A DNA stretch of 64,000 nt from CAWBRT01 sp963832365 (lineage in GTDB: Bacteria; Acidobacteriota; Terriglobia; Terriglobales; Acidobacteriaceae), in assembly GCA_963832365.1 (NCBI GenBank), contig CAWHUL010000027.1:124001-188000 (forward strand), written 5' to 3'. The notes below the pieces were generated by a model. That model was given only the letters and a program-made list of their open reading frames with translations, made no database searches and was not told the origin of the DNA. The translations under genes were made by a program, and so were the position numbers. Each line of letters opens with the position of its first letter. The stretch's first letter is position 1. Below, in pieces: positions 45,126-56,452 of this stretch.

Positions 45126-45133
<8 letters not shown>
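44120..45133 (-). CDS. dihydroorotate dehydrogenase-like flavoprotein
   Basis: I use the ATG at 45133, giving 337 residues starting MINLSTKYLGLKLKSPLVAS; the longer frame overlaps PFOR without family likeness. It is a TIM-barrel of the DHOD/PreA type, with PLVASSGPLCKDLATLRKLE, IPVIASLNGVSKGGW, ALELNIYFVPTD and VAVKIGPFFSSIGNM for FMN and substrate contacts. The later MAITGGVHTAEDVLKSMAAG is the FMN phosphate loop. In the DHOD-type Asn-rich loop the sequence is ELNIYF, not the canonical one of PyrD, so pyrimidine synthesis is doubtful. Overlap of 8 bp with PFOR suggests a shared redox role. Confidence 0.87.
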
Positions 45134-48744
<3,611 letters not shown>

Positions 48745-49089
48745 CGAATGATCCACTCTCGAATACCAAAATTTAAGTTAGGTTGCCGCTCCGCCGTCAG
48801 GCTTGGAACAAGCCACGGGTGCAGCGGCCAATCGCTGAGTCCGGAGTTGTCGTGGAGCCGCGCCAGCACTTGTCTCCGCACATCAGGCGTGCTCCGCATT
48901 CGTCGGCGACCACCTCTCCGGCGAGTCCCCGATCTTTCTGGGCTGGCTAAAACCTCTCAAACCTGAGCGAATTCGCGGACGACGACGTGCTCTTATGGAG
49001 GTCCACGCTGGTCTCAGATCCTACCTGCCAGTCCGGGACAATGAAATCCAGGGAACAGAACCATTACAGAGCCCAGCGCACAAATTCGC

Positions 49090-49105
49090 TGTGACGGTCC
49101 TCACA
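49090..49105. promoter_or_regulatory. CRP/FNR-family-type palindrome 1 upstream of PFOR
   Basis: TGTGACGGTCCTCACA, a perfect TGTGA-N6-TCACA palindrome, followed by AAAATT. Upstream of PFOR on minus. Seen directly; role inferred. Confidence 0.6.
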
Positions 49106-49139
49106 AAATTCCGTGATTCCAGCCTGAACAGGCGATTTT

Positions 49140-49155
49140 TGTGAGTTGCTTCACA
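49140..49155. promoter_or_regulatory. CRP/FNR-family-type palindrome 2 upstream of PFOR
   Basis: TGTGAGTTGCTTCACA, a second perfect TGTGA-N6-TCACA palindrome, preceded by a T run (GATTTT). It lies 50 bp from site 1, close to five helical turns, so two dimers could bind on the same DNA face. Role inferred. Confidence 0.6.
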
Positions 49156-49195
49156 CGGCAGGGTGATAAACAGGCAGCACGAAAGAATATTGCCC

Positions 49196-49732
49196 TTACA
49201 TCAAGTGCGTATTCTTTTCCCGGTCCGGCGCCAGCACGCCTTCCGGCAAAGCGCCGCCGTTGTACTCAGCCAACCGATTTTTCCATTTCAGGAAGTCCGT
49301 AATCGTTTGCGGCTCTATGCGGATTTCAACGCGCCGCAGGCTCGCCAGCAGCAGATTCATCTCGTTCATGAGGCCGCCGGGTTGCCGCAGGTTTTTTTTC
49401 GACTTCTTGCTCACGATCATTTCGCGGGCATGCAATTCCAGCAATCCCCATCCGTCGGGCATTTCCTCGGCCCGCAACAAGCCGCGGGGCGCCACGTAAT
49501 AGCGCTCGCAGCCCAGGGCGACCTCCGGATCCGTTCGCCACTGTTTCTCGCGATCGGCAAGGAAATCGGCGCGACTCAGCTTGCACTCGGCGAGCACGGA
49601 ATGGCACTTCCCTTTCCAGCCAATCGCGTCCGGCATTTCGCCGCTCGTGCAGCCTTGTTCGCTGAGCACGATTCCACATCGGTACCGCCGCAGCCAGGCT
49701 ATAGCGACTTCCACCAGCTTTGCGTGCGTCAT
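49196..49732 (-). CDS. possible PD-(D/E)XK nuclease-like protein
   Basis: This 178-residue protein starts MTHAKLVEVAIAWLRRYRCG and has an acidic-core pattern compatible with a restriction-endonuclease-like fold. A Glu sits in SEQGC, an Asp in MPDAIGW, then ECKLSRADFLADREKQWR (the E-x-K element) and a strand RYYVAPRGLL followed by GWGLLEL. MmcB-like and other small PD-(D/E)XK proteins share this plan. The C-terminal third is basic and helical (SKKSKKNLRQPGG). No methylase or other partner is next to it. Function is not assigned; the fold call is by eye. Confidence 0.5.
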   Translation of the reverse strand: MTHAKLVEVAIAWLRRYRCGIVLSEQGCTSGEMPDAIGWKGKCHSVLAECKLSRADFLADREKQWRTDPEVALGCERYYVAPRGLLRAEEMPDGWGLLELHAREMIVSKKSKKNLRQPGGLMNEMNLLLASLRRVEIRIEPQTITDFLKWKNRLAEYNGGALPEGVLAPDREKNTHLM

Positions 49733-49793
49733 AAATAGTTTGTAGCCGAACCGGGCGGAAAAATCGAGTGGCTTCGAAGGGTCAAAACAAAGA

Positions 49794-49986
49794 CATTTCA
49801 GATTTCAGATTTCGATAGATTTCAGATTGAAGAATTGAGACCCGCCAGAAACGGCCTTCAATCTAAAGTCTTTATAATCTAATGAGGTTTCGTGCGTTTG
49901 CGTTCGACGCTTGAAACTCTGAAATCTTGAAGCTCTTTCATTGAACGCTCTTTCAATCTGAAATCAAAAATCTGAAATCTGAAATA
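49794..49986. repeat. intergenic foldback repeats of TTTCAGATT / AATCTGAAA type, upstream of ribBA
   Basis: The 303 bp between the 49196-49732 gene and ribBA contain no gene. Most of it is made of TTTCAGATT units and their complements, which can fold back. A 38-bp core at 49827-49864 (TTGAAGAATTGAG...TTCAATCT) has a related copy of equal length on the other side of ribBA at 51236-51273. The ribBA promoter must overlap or follow this block. Confidence 0.7.
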
Positions 49987-50035
49987 GCTTGCCTGCAGGC
50001 CAGCCCTGGGTTTGATAGACTTTTCTACAGCCCCT

Positions 50036-51202
50036 ATGACTCAAGAAACGCAGTTCTGTGACGTGCCTGCCGCAATTGAAGAAATTCGCGCCGGTCGAAT
50101 GATTATCGTGGTTGACGATGAAGACCGCGAAAATGAAGGCGACTTGACGATGGCCGCCGAAATGGTCACCCCTGAAGCGATCAACTTTATGGCGAAGTAT
50201 GGCCGTGGCCTGATCTGCCTGGCGATGACGGAACAACGGCTGGACCAGCTCCGGCTCGGCCCGATGAGCGCCGAAAACACGTCGAACTTTGGCACCGCGT
50301 TCACAGAATCGGTCGATGCGCGCGACGGCGTTTCTACCGGCATCTCGGTTTTCGACCGCGCGCAGACCATCAAAGTTGCGATTGATCCTTCGAGTCGCCC
50401 AGGCGATCTGGCCCGTCCCGGACACGTCTTTCCCCTGCGCGCTCGCCAAGGCGGCGTGCTCGTTCGCGCCGGACAGACCGAGGCTTCGGTCGATCTGGCC
50501 CGCCTGGCCGGACTCGTTCCCGCTGGCGTCATCTGCGAGATCATGAACGACGACGGCACCATGTCCAGGGTGCCGCAACTGAAAGAATTCTGCCGGCAGC
50601 ACAAGATGAAGATGCTGACCGTGGCGGAACTCATTCGCTACCGATTGCAGACGGAAACCTACCTTGTCCGGCTCGGCGAGTCAGTCGTTCCAACCCGTTA
50701 CGGCGACTTTCGCATGATTGCCTACCAGTCGCAGATCGATGGGCAGGCGCATGTTGCGCTGGTGAAGGGCGAGGTGGAGAAGAGCGGCGACCTCCCCACC
50801 CTGGTGCGAATGCACTCGCATTGCCTTGCGGGAGACGTTTTCGGCGCCACCTCGTGTGAATGCCGCAACATGCTGGACCAATCGATGCGGATGATCTCCG
50901 ACGAAGGCCGCGGCGCCATCATCTACTTGCACCAGACTTCCAAGGGCTTCTCTGTCGAGAAACTGGGCGAGAAGATCACGCTGCAATTTCATCGCGACAT
51001 TCGCCTTGCAACGCTCCCTGATTCGCAGCGGAAAACTCAACGCGAAATTGGCATCGGCGCTCAGATCCTGACCGACCTCAAGCTCAAGCGCCTGCGCCTG
51101 CTCACCAATCGTCCGCGCAAGGTGGCCTCGCTGGAAGGCTTTGGACTGGAGATTATCGAGCAGGTGCCAGTGCCGGTTGCCGTGGCGGCGTGCCAGGAGT
51201 AA
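50036..51202 (+). CDS. ribBA: RibBA: DHBP synthase / GTP cyclohydrolase II, with altered GCHII motif
   Basis: A 388-residue two-domain riboflavin enzyme from the ATG at 50036; an in-frame TTG at 50012 is less likely. Residues ~10-205 are DHBP synthase with DDEDRENEGDL (27-37), GRGLICLAM, DARDGVSTGIS and RPGHVFPL, all intact. The second half resembles GTP cyclohydrolase II and keeps the zinc ligands in CLAGDVFGATSCEC. But the usual RQEGRGIGL stretch reads LHQTSKGFSVEKL, so GCHII activity is uncertain. The later RLLTNRPRKVASLEGFGLEI fits the family. It stands alone between two foldback repeat blocks. Confidence 0.92.
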   Translation: MTQETQFCDVPAAIEEIRAGRMIIVVDDEDRENEGDLTMAAEMVTPEAINFMAKYGRGLICLAMTEQRLDQLRLGPMSAENTSNFGTAFTESVDARDGVSTGISVFDRAQTIKVAIDPSSRPGDLARPGHVFPLRARQGGVLVRAGQTEASVDLARLAGLVPAGVICEIMNDDGTMSRVPQLKEFCRQHKMKMLTVAELIRYRLQTETYLVRLGESVVPTRYGDFRMIAYQSQIDGQAHVALVKGEVEKSGDLPTLVRMHSHCLAGDVFGATSCECRNMLDQSMRMISDEGRGAIIYLHQTSKGFSVEKLGEKITLQFHRDIRLATLPDSQRKTQREIGIGAQILTDLKLKRLRLLTNRPRKVASLEGFGLEIIEQVPVPVAVAACQE

Positions 51203-51206
51203 GTCA

Positions 51207-51298
51207 TTTCAGATTTTTGATTTTTGATTTCAGATTTGAAGAACCGAGTATCCGCAACGACGGTTTTCAATCTTCAATCTGAAATCTTAAATCTGAAA
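51207..51298. repeat. foldback repeat of TTTCAGATT type, downstream of ribBA
   Basis: Between the convergent ribBA and D-2-hydroxyacid dehydrogenase stops the DNA runs TTTCAGATTTTTGATT..., then the 38-bp core at 51236-51273, then AATCTGAAATCTTAAATC. The outer parts pair to give a long imperfect hairpin that could also end transcription. The core matches that at 49827-49864 at both ends (TTGAAGAA, ACGG, TTCAATCT). A third short patch of the same units lies at about 53970-54008. Confidence 0.7.
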
Positions 51299-51303
51299 TA
51301 AAC

Positions 51304-52293
51304 TCAGTATCCCTTTTGCTTGTCGACTAATCCGAGCAGCGGTTCACCGGCAAAATAGCGGCGCAGGTTTTCCGAGTAGAGTTCGTACTGCCGCTCCCAA
51401 AGCAGATCGTCAAACCCGCCGACGTGGGGCGAGATAAGGATCTCGGGCACGTCCCACAACGGCGAGTCAGGCGGGAGTGGCTCCTTTTCTATTACATCGA
51501 GTCCGGCGCCGGCCAGATGACCTTCGCGTATGACCCGCACCAGGGCGGCCGAGTCGATTTGGATGCCGCGGCCCACATTAAACAGGCTAGCGCCGCGTTT
51601 CATCTTGCGGAGTCGTTCTTCATTGAACAGGCCGGTGGTCTTCTCGGTCACGGGTGCCGCAACCACCACAAAGTCGGCCAGTGGCAGTGCTTCATCAAGT
51701 TCATCAAACCCAAATACCTGCTGAGCGGGCTCGCTGGGACGGTCCGGGTGCTCGCGCACGGCAATGACGCGCATCCCCGCCGCATGCGCCATTTGCGCCA
51801 CCGGACGCCCGATCGCGCCGAAGCCGACGACCAGCAGCGTCGAACCGCGCATTTCGCGCGGATGCGGCACTTCATCCCACAAGAGCTCCTGCGCCCACAC
51901 GTGCTTATGCTGAAAGTCGCGGACCCGGTGCAGTTGCCTGCCAACGGCCCACACCAGGCCCATGGCGTGTTCGGCCACCGCGGGTCCGTGCACGTCGCGC
52001 GCGTTCGTTACCACGACATCGCTGGCCACAACTTCCGGTAGCAGCAGCGCATGAACGGCGGCAGCGGTCGAGTGAATCCATTTCAACCGGCGCGCCGCCT
52101 TAAATTGCTCCGCCCTCATCGAAAACGAAATCATCAAATCCGCGTCCACGATCTCGGTCTTGAGGCCGTCGTAGCCATCGAGTTGCACCACATCGAGTTC
52201 AGGAAAATTGCGCCGAATGCGATCGGCAAACGATTTCGGCGGTATCCAGAGATGGAAGTGATGATGAACGGCGATGACAAGTTTCATTTGCAT
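51304..52293 (-). CDS. D-isomer-specific 2-hydroxyacid dehydrogenase family protein
   Basis: The 329-residue protein shows the NAD(P)-binding GFGAIGRPVAQMAHAAGM loop. Catalytic Arg lies in NVGRGIQID, Glu in the helix after AGLDVIEKEPLP, and His in LISPHVGGFDD. HGPAVAEHAMGLV precedes the Rossmann domain. It belongs to the branch of phosphoglycerate/glyoxylate-type enzymes; the substrate cannot be told. It is minus-strand, 69 bp downstream of gpmI, so possibly co-transcribed. The start is MQMKLVIAVHHHFHLW; MKLV two codons on is an alternative. Confidence 0.9.
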   Translation of the reverse strand: MQMKLVIAVHHHFHLWIPPKSFADRIRRNFPELDVVQLDGYDGLKTEIVDADLMISFSMRAEQFKAARRLKWIHSTAAAVHALLLPEVVASDVVVTNARDVHGPAVAEHAMGLVWAVGRQLHRVRDFQHKHVWAQELLWDEVPHPREMRGSTLLVVGFGAIGRPVAQMAHAAGMRVIAVREHPDRPSEPAQQVFGFDELDEALPLADFVVVAAPVTEKTTGLFNEERLRKMKRGASLFNVGRGIQIDSAALVRVIREGHLAGAGLDVIEKEPLPPDSPLWDVPEILISPHVGGFDDLLWERQYELYSENLRRYFAGEPLLGLVDKQKGY

Positions 52294-52362
52294 TTAGAGT
52301 AGCTGAAATCAATTCGGGAAAGAAATTTTCTACCGTTAAGAGGTCGCGGAAAATGGACGGCC

Positions 52363-53970
52363 TTATGTGTTCTTCTTCACCCGCAGATCGCGCCCCGTCA
52401 TCTCCTTTGGCTGCCCAATGCCCAGCGCGCCGAGCACGGTCGGCGCTATGTCCTGCAATGCGCCATCCGGGCGCAGCGCGAACTGCTTCGCATCTTCGGC
52501 GATGTAGATGAACGGAACTGGATTGGTGGTATGCGCCGTCTGCGGCCCGCCAGTTGCCGGATCGATCATCTGCTCGGCATTGCCATGATCGGCGGTCACC
52601 AGCATGATGCCACCGCAGCGCTTGATGGCCGCATAAATCTCGGCCAAACAGCCGTCCACGGTTTCGACAGCGCGAACGGTCGGCGGAATTTTGCCGCTGT
52701 GCCCAACCATGTCGGCATTGGCGAAGTTCGCGATCACCACGTCGAATGTCTTGTCTTCAACGGCCTTCACCACGGCTTCAGCGACGCCTTTGGCGCTCAT
52801 CTCCGGCTGCAAATCGTAGGTAGCCACCTTCGGCGATTGGATCAGCACGCGCTCCTCGCCTGGAAACGGCTTCTCCACGCCGCCGTTGAAAAAGAACGTG
52901 ACGTGCGCGTATTTCTCGGTTTCGGCGACTCGCAGATTACGCAGTCCAAGGTTTGCCATGACGTTCGCCAGGATATTCGTCAGGCGCTCGGAAGGCACCA
53001 CAACGGGCAGCTTGAACTTGGCGTCGTACTCGGTCATGCAAATGTACTGCAAGTCTTTCGGCACTTCGTCGCGCGGAATAGCCTTGTCCATCGCCGCGGC
53101 ATCCGGAAGGTCGCGCCCACCCTCAGCCGTGATGCCGCTCTCGCGAGCCAGACAGCGCGTAATCTGCCGCGCACGGTCGGCGCGGAAATTGAAGTTGATC
53201 ACGACATCCTCAGACCGGATTGTGCCCACTGGTTCACCACGCGCATCCGTGCAGACAAACGGAATGACAAACTCGTCGGTGACGCCGCGATCGTAGGAAT
53301 CCTTAATCCCCCGTACCGGGTCGGTATAGGTAGCTACGGCTTTGCCGTGCACCATGGCATCGAAGGCCTTCTTTTGGCGATCCCACTTGCGGTCGCGATC
53401 CATGGCGTAATAACGGCCATCGACGGTGGCGATCTTGCCGATGCCGTACTCGCGCATCTTCTGCTGCAACTGCTCGATATAGGCCGCGCCGGAATCCGGC
53501 GGCGTGTCGCGGCCATCCGTAAAGCAGTGAACAAACACGCGCTCCACGCCGTTTTGCTTCGCCATCCTCAGCAGCGCATAGAGATGGTTCTGGTGCGAGT
53601 GAACGCCGCCGTCGGAGAGCAATCCGCAAAAGTGCAATCGCCGCCCATTCGCCTTGGCGTGCTTCATGGCGTCGAGCAGCACGGGATGCCGAAACAATTC
53701 ACCGTTCTCGATCATGAGATCGATGCGCGTGATGTCCATGTGAACGACGCGCCCGGCGCCGATGTTCAGGTGCCCGACTTCGCTGTTGCCCATCTGCCCA
53801 TCCGGCAGTCCGACGAAGCGCCCGCTGGTGTGAATCAGCGTGTTCGGATAGTCGGCGAGCAGCTTGTCATAATTCGGCTTGCGCGCCAGCGAAATGGCGT
53901 TGGCATTCGACGGCGGCGCATAACCCCAGCCATCGAGGACGATCAGCACGAGAGGTTTGGGTTTAGGCAT
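52363..53970 (-). CDS. gpmI: 2,3-bisphosphoglycerate-independent phosphoglycerate mutase
   Basis: Interconverts 3- and 2-phosphoglycerate with two Mn ions. The 535-residue protein has the metal Asp13 (VLDGWGYAP) and the phosphoserine S63 in MGNSEVGHLNIGAGR. RDTPPDSG, a GRYYAMDRD segment, FANADMVGHSGK and the late TADHGNAEQM cover the remaining metal ligands. Slightly longer than E. coli GpmI (514). It lies next to eno, giving two consecutive glycolytic steps on one strand, but a 182-bp gap with a large hairpin separates them. Confidence 0.96.
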   Translation of the reverse strand: MPKPKPLVLIVLDGWGYAPPSNANAISLARKPNYDKLLADYPNTLIHTSGRFVGLPDGQMGNSEVGHLNIGAGRVVHMDITRIDLMIENGELFRHPVLLDAMKHAKANGRRLHFCGLLSDGGVHSHQNHLYALLRMAKQNGVERVFVHCFTDGRDTPPDSGAAYIEQLQQKMREYGIGKIATVDGRYYAMDRDRKWDRQKKAFDAMVHGKAVATYTDPVRGIKDSYDRGVTDEFVIPFVCTDARGEPVGTIRSEDVVINFNFRADRARQITRCLARESGITAEGGRDLPDAAAMDKAIPRDEVPKDLQYICMTEYDAKFKLPVVVPSERLTNILANVMANLGLRNLRVAETEKYAHVTFFFNGGVEKPFPGEERVLIQSPKVATYDLQPEMSAKGVAEAVVKAVEDKTFDVVIANFANADMVGHSGKIPPTVRAVETVDGCLAEIYAAIKRCGGIMLVTADHGNAEQMIDPATGGPQTAHTTNPVPFIYIAEDAKQFALRPDGALQDIAPTVLGALGIGQPKEMTGRDLRVKKNT

Positions 53971-54037
53971 TTCAGATTTCAGATTTTGACTCAGACTCCG
54001 ATTTCAGACTTTATAGGCTGCTGAAGAACTCACAGGA

Positions 54038-54135
54038 GTGTCATCCTGAGGTTGCGCCGCTTTTCCGCGACCGAAGGATCTGCTTTATTTTCAGCACGCG
54101 CAAAAGCAGATCCTTCGCTTCGCTCAGGATGACAC
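54038..54135. repeat. nested inverted repeat (REP-like) between eno and gpmI
   Basis: Outer arms GTGTCATCCTGAG (54038-54050) and CTCAGGATGACAC (54123-54135) are perfect complements. So are inner arms CGAAGGATCTGCTTT (54072-54086) and AAAGCAGATCCTTCG (54103-54117). The whole can form one long hairpin just after the eno stop and before gpmI. 28 bases of it (54109-54136) recur exactly at 60437-60464, and degenerate forms lie near 56351, 57346 and 62289. This is a dispersed repeat family. Confidence 0.75.
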
Positions 54136-54152
54136 CTCTATATGAGCGGCGC

Positions 54153-55463
54153 TTACGCCCCGGCGCTTTCCATCAGCTCGCCGTTGTAGTTCAGTGCCGC
54201 CAGGCCAAGGAAGTTCGCCGCGGCCCCGAGCTGTTCCTCGATGCGCAGCAACTGGTTGTACTTGGCGATGCGGTCGGTACGCGAGGCGGAGCCGGTCTTG
54301 ATCTGGCCGACGCCGGTGGCTACCGCCAAATCCGCAATGAACGTGTCTTCGGTTTCGCCGGAGCGGTGCGACATCACGGCCGTGTAGCCGTTGCGGCGCG
54401 CCATCTCGATTGCCTCCAGCGTCTCAGTGATGGTGCCGATCTGGTTCACTTTGATCAGAATCGAGTTGGCCACGCCCGTGTCGATGCCGCGAGCCAGCCG
54501 TGCCGTGTTCGTCACGAACAGATCGTCGCCTACGAGCTGAATCTTGTCGCCGATCTCGTCGGTCAGCATTTTCCAGCCCTCCCAGTCGTCCTCGGCCAGA
54601 CCATCTTCAATGGACACGATTGGATACTGACGCACCCAGTCGGCATAGAACTTCACCATCTGGGCCGGGCTCTTGCTGGATTTATCGCTCTTCTTAAAGT
54701 TGTATTTGCCATCGGAGAACAGCTCGCTCGCCGCCGGGTCCAGCGCAATCGCAATCTGATCGCCCGCCTTGTATCCGGCCAGTTGGATGGCCTCGAGAAT
54801 CACCTCGATCGCTTCGGCATTGGCCTTGAGCGAGGGAGCAAAGCCGCCCTCGTCGCCGACCGCGGTGTTGTAGCCCTTCTTTTTCAGCACAGACTTCAGT
54901 GCGTGAAACGTCTCGGTTCCCCAGCGCAGCGCCTCGGCGAATGACGGCGCTCCGACCGGCATCACCATGAACTCCTGAAAATCCACATTGCTATCGGCGT
55001 GCGCTCCGCCGTTGATGATGTTCATCATCGGGCACGGCAAAATGTTCGCGGTGACGCCGCCCAGATAACGATAGAGCGGCAGGTCATAGTAGTCGGCAAC
55101 GGCACGCGCCGAAGCCATGCTTACGGCAAGAATCGCATTGGCCCCGAGTTTGCCCTTGTTCTCGGTGCCGTCCAGTTCGATCATCTTGGCGTCGATCTCA
55201 GCCTGGCACGAGGCATCCATGTCCATGAGCACCGGAGCGATCACCTCGTTCACGTTGTCCACGGCCTTGAGCACGCCTTTGCCCAGATAACGCGACTTGT
55301 CGCCGTCGCGAAGTTCCACGGCCTCGTGCTCGCCGGTGGAAGCACCGCTTGGAACGATGGCGCGGCCCTTCGCCCCGCTTACCAGCGTCACTTCAGCTTC
55401 CACCGTGGGGTTTCCGCGTGAATCCAGAACTTCGCGCGCATGAATCAGTTCGATTTCAGTCAT
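54153..55463 (-). CDS. eno: enolase (phosphopyruvate hydratase)
   Basis: Converts 2-phosphoglycerate to PEP. I use the ATG at 55463 (RBS AGAAGGGA), giving 436 residues beginning MTEIELIHAREVLDSRGNPT. Metal ligands lie in SIEDGLAEDDW and VGDDLFVTN, and the enolase signature ILIKVNQIGTITETLEAI plus SHRSGETEDTFIADLAVA are intact. The longer frame up to 55589 has no likeness. It lies upstream of gpmI on the same strand. Confidence 0.97.
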   Translation of the reverse strand: MTEIELIHAREVLDSRGNPTVEAEVTLVSGAKGRAIVPSGASTGEHEAVELRDGDKSRYLGKGVLKAVDNVNEVIAPVLMDMDASCQAEIDAKMIELDGTENKGKLGANAILAVSMASARAVADYYDLPLYRYLGGVTANILPCPMMNIINGGAHADSNVDFQEFMVMPVGAPSFAEALRWGTETFHALKSVLKKKGYNTAVGDEGGFAPSLKANAEAIEVILEAIQLAGYKAGDQIAIALDPAASELFSDGKYNFKKSDKSSKSPAQMVKFYADWVRQYPIVSIEDGLAEDDWEGWKMLTDEIGDKIQLVGDDLFVTNTARLARGIDTGVANSILIKVNQIGTITETLEAIEMARRNGYTAVMSHRSGETEDTFIADLAVATGVGQIKTGSASRTDRIAKYNQLLRIEEQLGAAANFLGLAALNYNGELMESAGA

Positions 55464-55833
55464 AACGATTCCCTTCTTATAATTGATAGGTCGGCGCCTC
55501 GGCGCCCGTGCCGCAGCTTCGATTGAGAGTGCAGGTAAAACAGACAGCTCCAGCTCAAACTTCTGATTATAGCCGTTCACCAACGGCATCTGCGCTGCCG
55601 GTGAAACCGTGCCGAATCATCGCCTAATTCGATGTTAAAAGCCGCTAATTGCGACTTGTTCTATGTCCGATAATGATTGCGTGTCCGATAATGAGCTCCG
55701 CGAAGACTTAATCACGAGTGACTACTCTAGATTTATGTAAATTTTACCGGAGAGGCATCTCTCAGGGCTTTTCGTTAAACTAACTATCAAGTAGCCGCGT
55801 CGAGATGCTTCCGATAAAACCAAAGGTGATTCT
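55464..55833. other. divergent intergenic region of eno and a response regulator, with tandem 13-bp repeats
   Basis: The 370 bp hold no convincing gene. TGTCCGATAATGA occurs twice, at 55664-55676 and 55682-55694, 18 bp start to start. A 25-codon frame (55663-55740) spans both copies (MSDNDCVSDNELREDLITSD) but has no visible ribosome-binding site. An AAAGGTGA ribosome-binding site for the receiver-domain gene lies just before 55834. Confidence 0.55.
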
Positions 55834-56208
55834 ATGAAGGCTATCTTATTCGTCGACGACCACGAGGTGCTGGCGCGATTGAGTTGTGAAATTCTGGAAA
55901 TGCAGGGCTACCGTGCAGTCTCTGCATACAGTGCCGCCGATGCACTGGAGAAGTTTGCCAAAGAGAAGTTCGACATCCTGGTCACGGATTTTCGCATGGA
56001 AGGCATGAATGGTTTGGAGCTGGCAAAGCAGGTGCATCAGAAAGATCCCAGCGTTCCGGTCATCATCGTTACCGGTTATGGTCCGGTTGACGGTGGCAAG
56101 GACGTAAGCGCCTGCCTCCAGAAGGAGCAACTCTTTCCCGCCTTACTCGAAAAAATCAAACTCTACCTCGGCGAAAGCGAGACTGCTGAAACGGTGCGCA
56201 CAGCTTAG
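55834..56208 (+). CDS. single-domain response regulator (CheY-like receiver)
   Basis: A 124-residue stand-alone receiver domain. The acidic pair is in LFVDDHE (8-10), the phospho-acceptor Asp in LVTDFRMEGMNG (about 50), and the switch Thr in IIVTGYG (about 79). The KP dipeptide that normally follows the next strand reads LQKEQLF: the Lys is kept and the Pro is lost. There is no output domain, so it acts by protein contact. No histidine kinase is adjacent; the nearest is at 59041-60366. It is monocistronic, ended by the hairpin at 56243. Confidence 0.92.
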   Translation: MKAILFVDDHEVLARLSCEILEMQGYRAVSAYSAADALEKFAKEKFDILVTDFRMEGMNGLELAKQVHQKDPSVPVIIVTGYGPVDGGKDVSACLQKEQLFPALLEKIKLYLGESETAETVRTA

Positions 56209-56242
56209 CCTGTCAGACGATCGCCACAGTCAATCATCATCT

Positions 56243-56266
56243 AGGACGCCTCGCGGCGTCCTTTTT
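56243..56266 (+). terminator. rho-independent terminator after the receiver-domain gene
   Basis: AGGACGCC (56243-56250), loop TCGC, GGCGTCCT (56255-56262), then TTTTT. It lies 35 bp after the stop codon. A clear intrinsic terminator. Confidence 0.9.
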
Positions 56267-56452
56267 CACAGGTGTAAACCGGGCTAAGACGCAGCCGAAG
56301 GACTTCATCAAAGACCCTGATCGGCTCTGAGTGGGACAGTTGTCTGGGATGTTTCGCTGCGCTCAACATGACACTCCCGAGATGATTACACATTCGGAAG
56401 CGCCTTGCTTCCGGCTCCGGCGCGCCTTTCAGCAGCCTGCTAAACTTGGCGG

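Larger units (their letters stand above)
48757..49195. other. 439-bp upstream region of PFOR, no gene seen
   Basis: Between the PFOR start and the stop of the 49196-49732 gene (both minus) no coding frame looks real. The distal half holds two perfect TGTGA-N6-TCACA palindromes, 50 bp apart centre to centre. I see no other structure; the long leader suggests the PFOR promoter lies near these sites. Confidence 0.6.

Noticed and set aside
49794..49986. CRISPR-like array in the TTTCAGATT repeats upstream of ribBA
   Set aside because: Units are short, overlapping and irregular, with no constant-length spacers and no cas genes.
52531..54024. 497-codon open frame on plus, antisense to gpmI
   Set aside because: No recognisable domain; gpmI has all catalytic motifs on the other strand.
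55663..55740. 25-codon ORF called as a gene
   Set aside because: No ribosome-binding site and the coding pattern follows from a 13-bp direct repeat; kept only as a finding.
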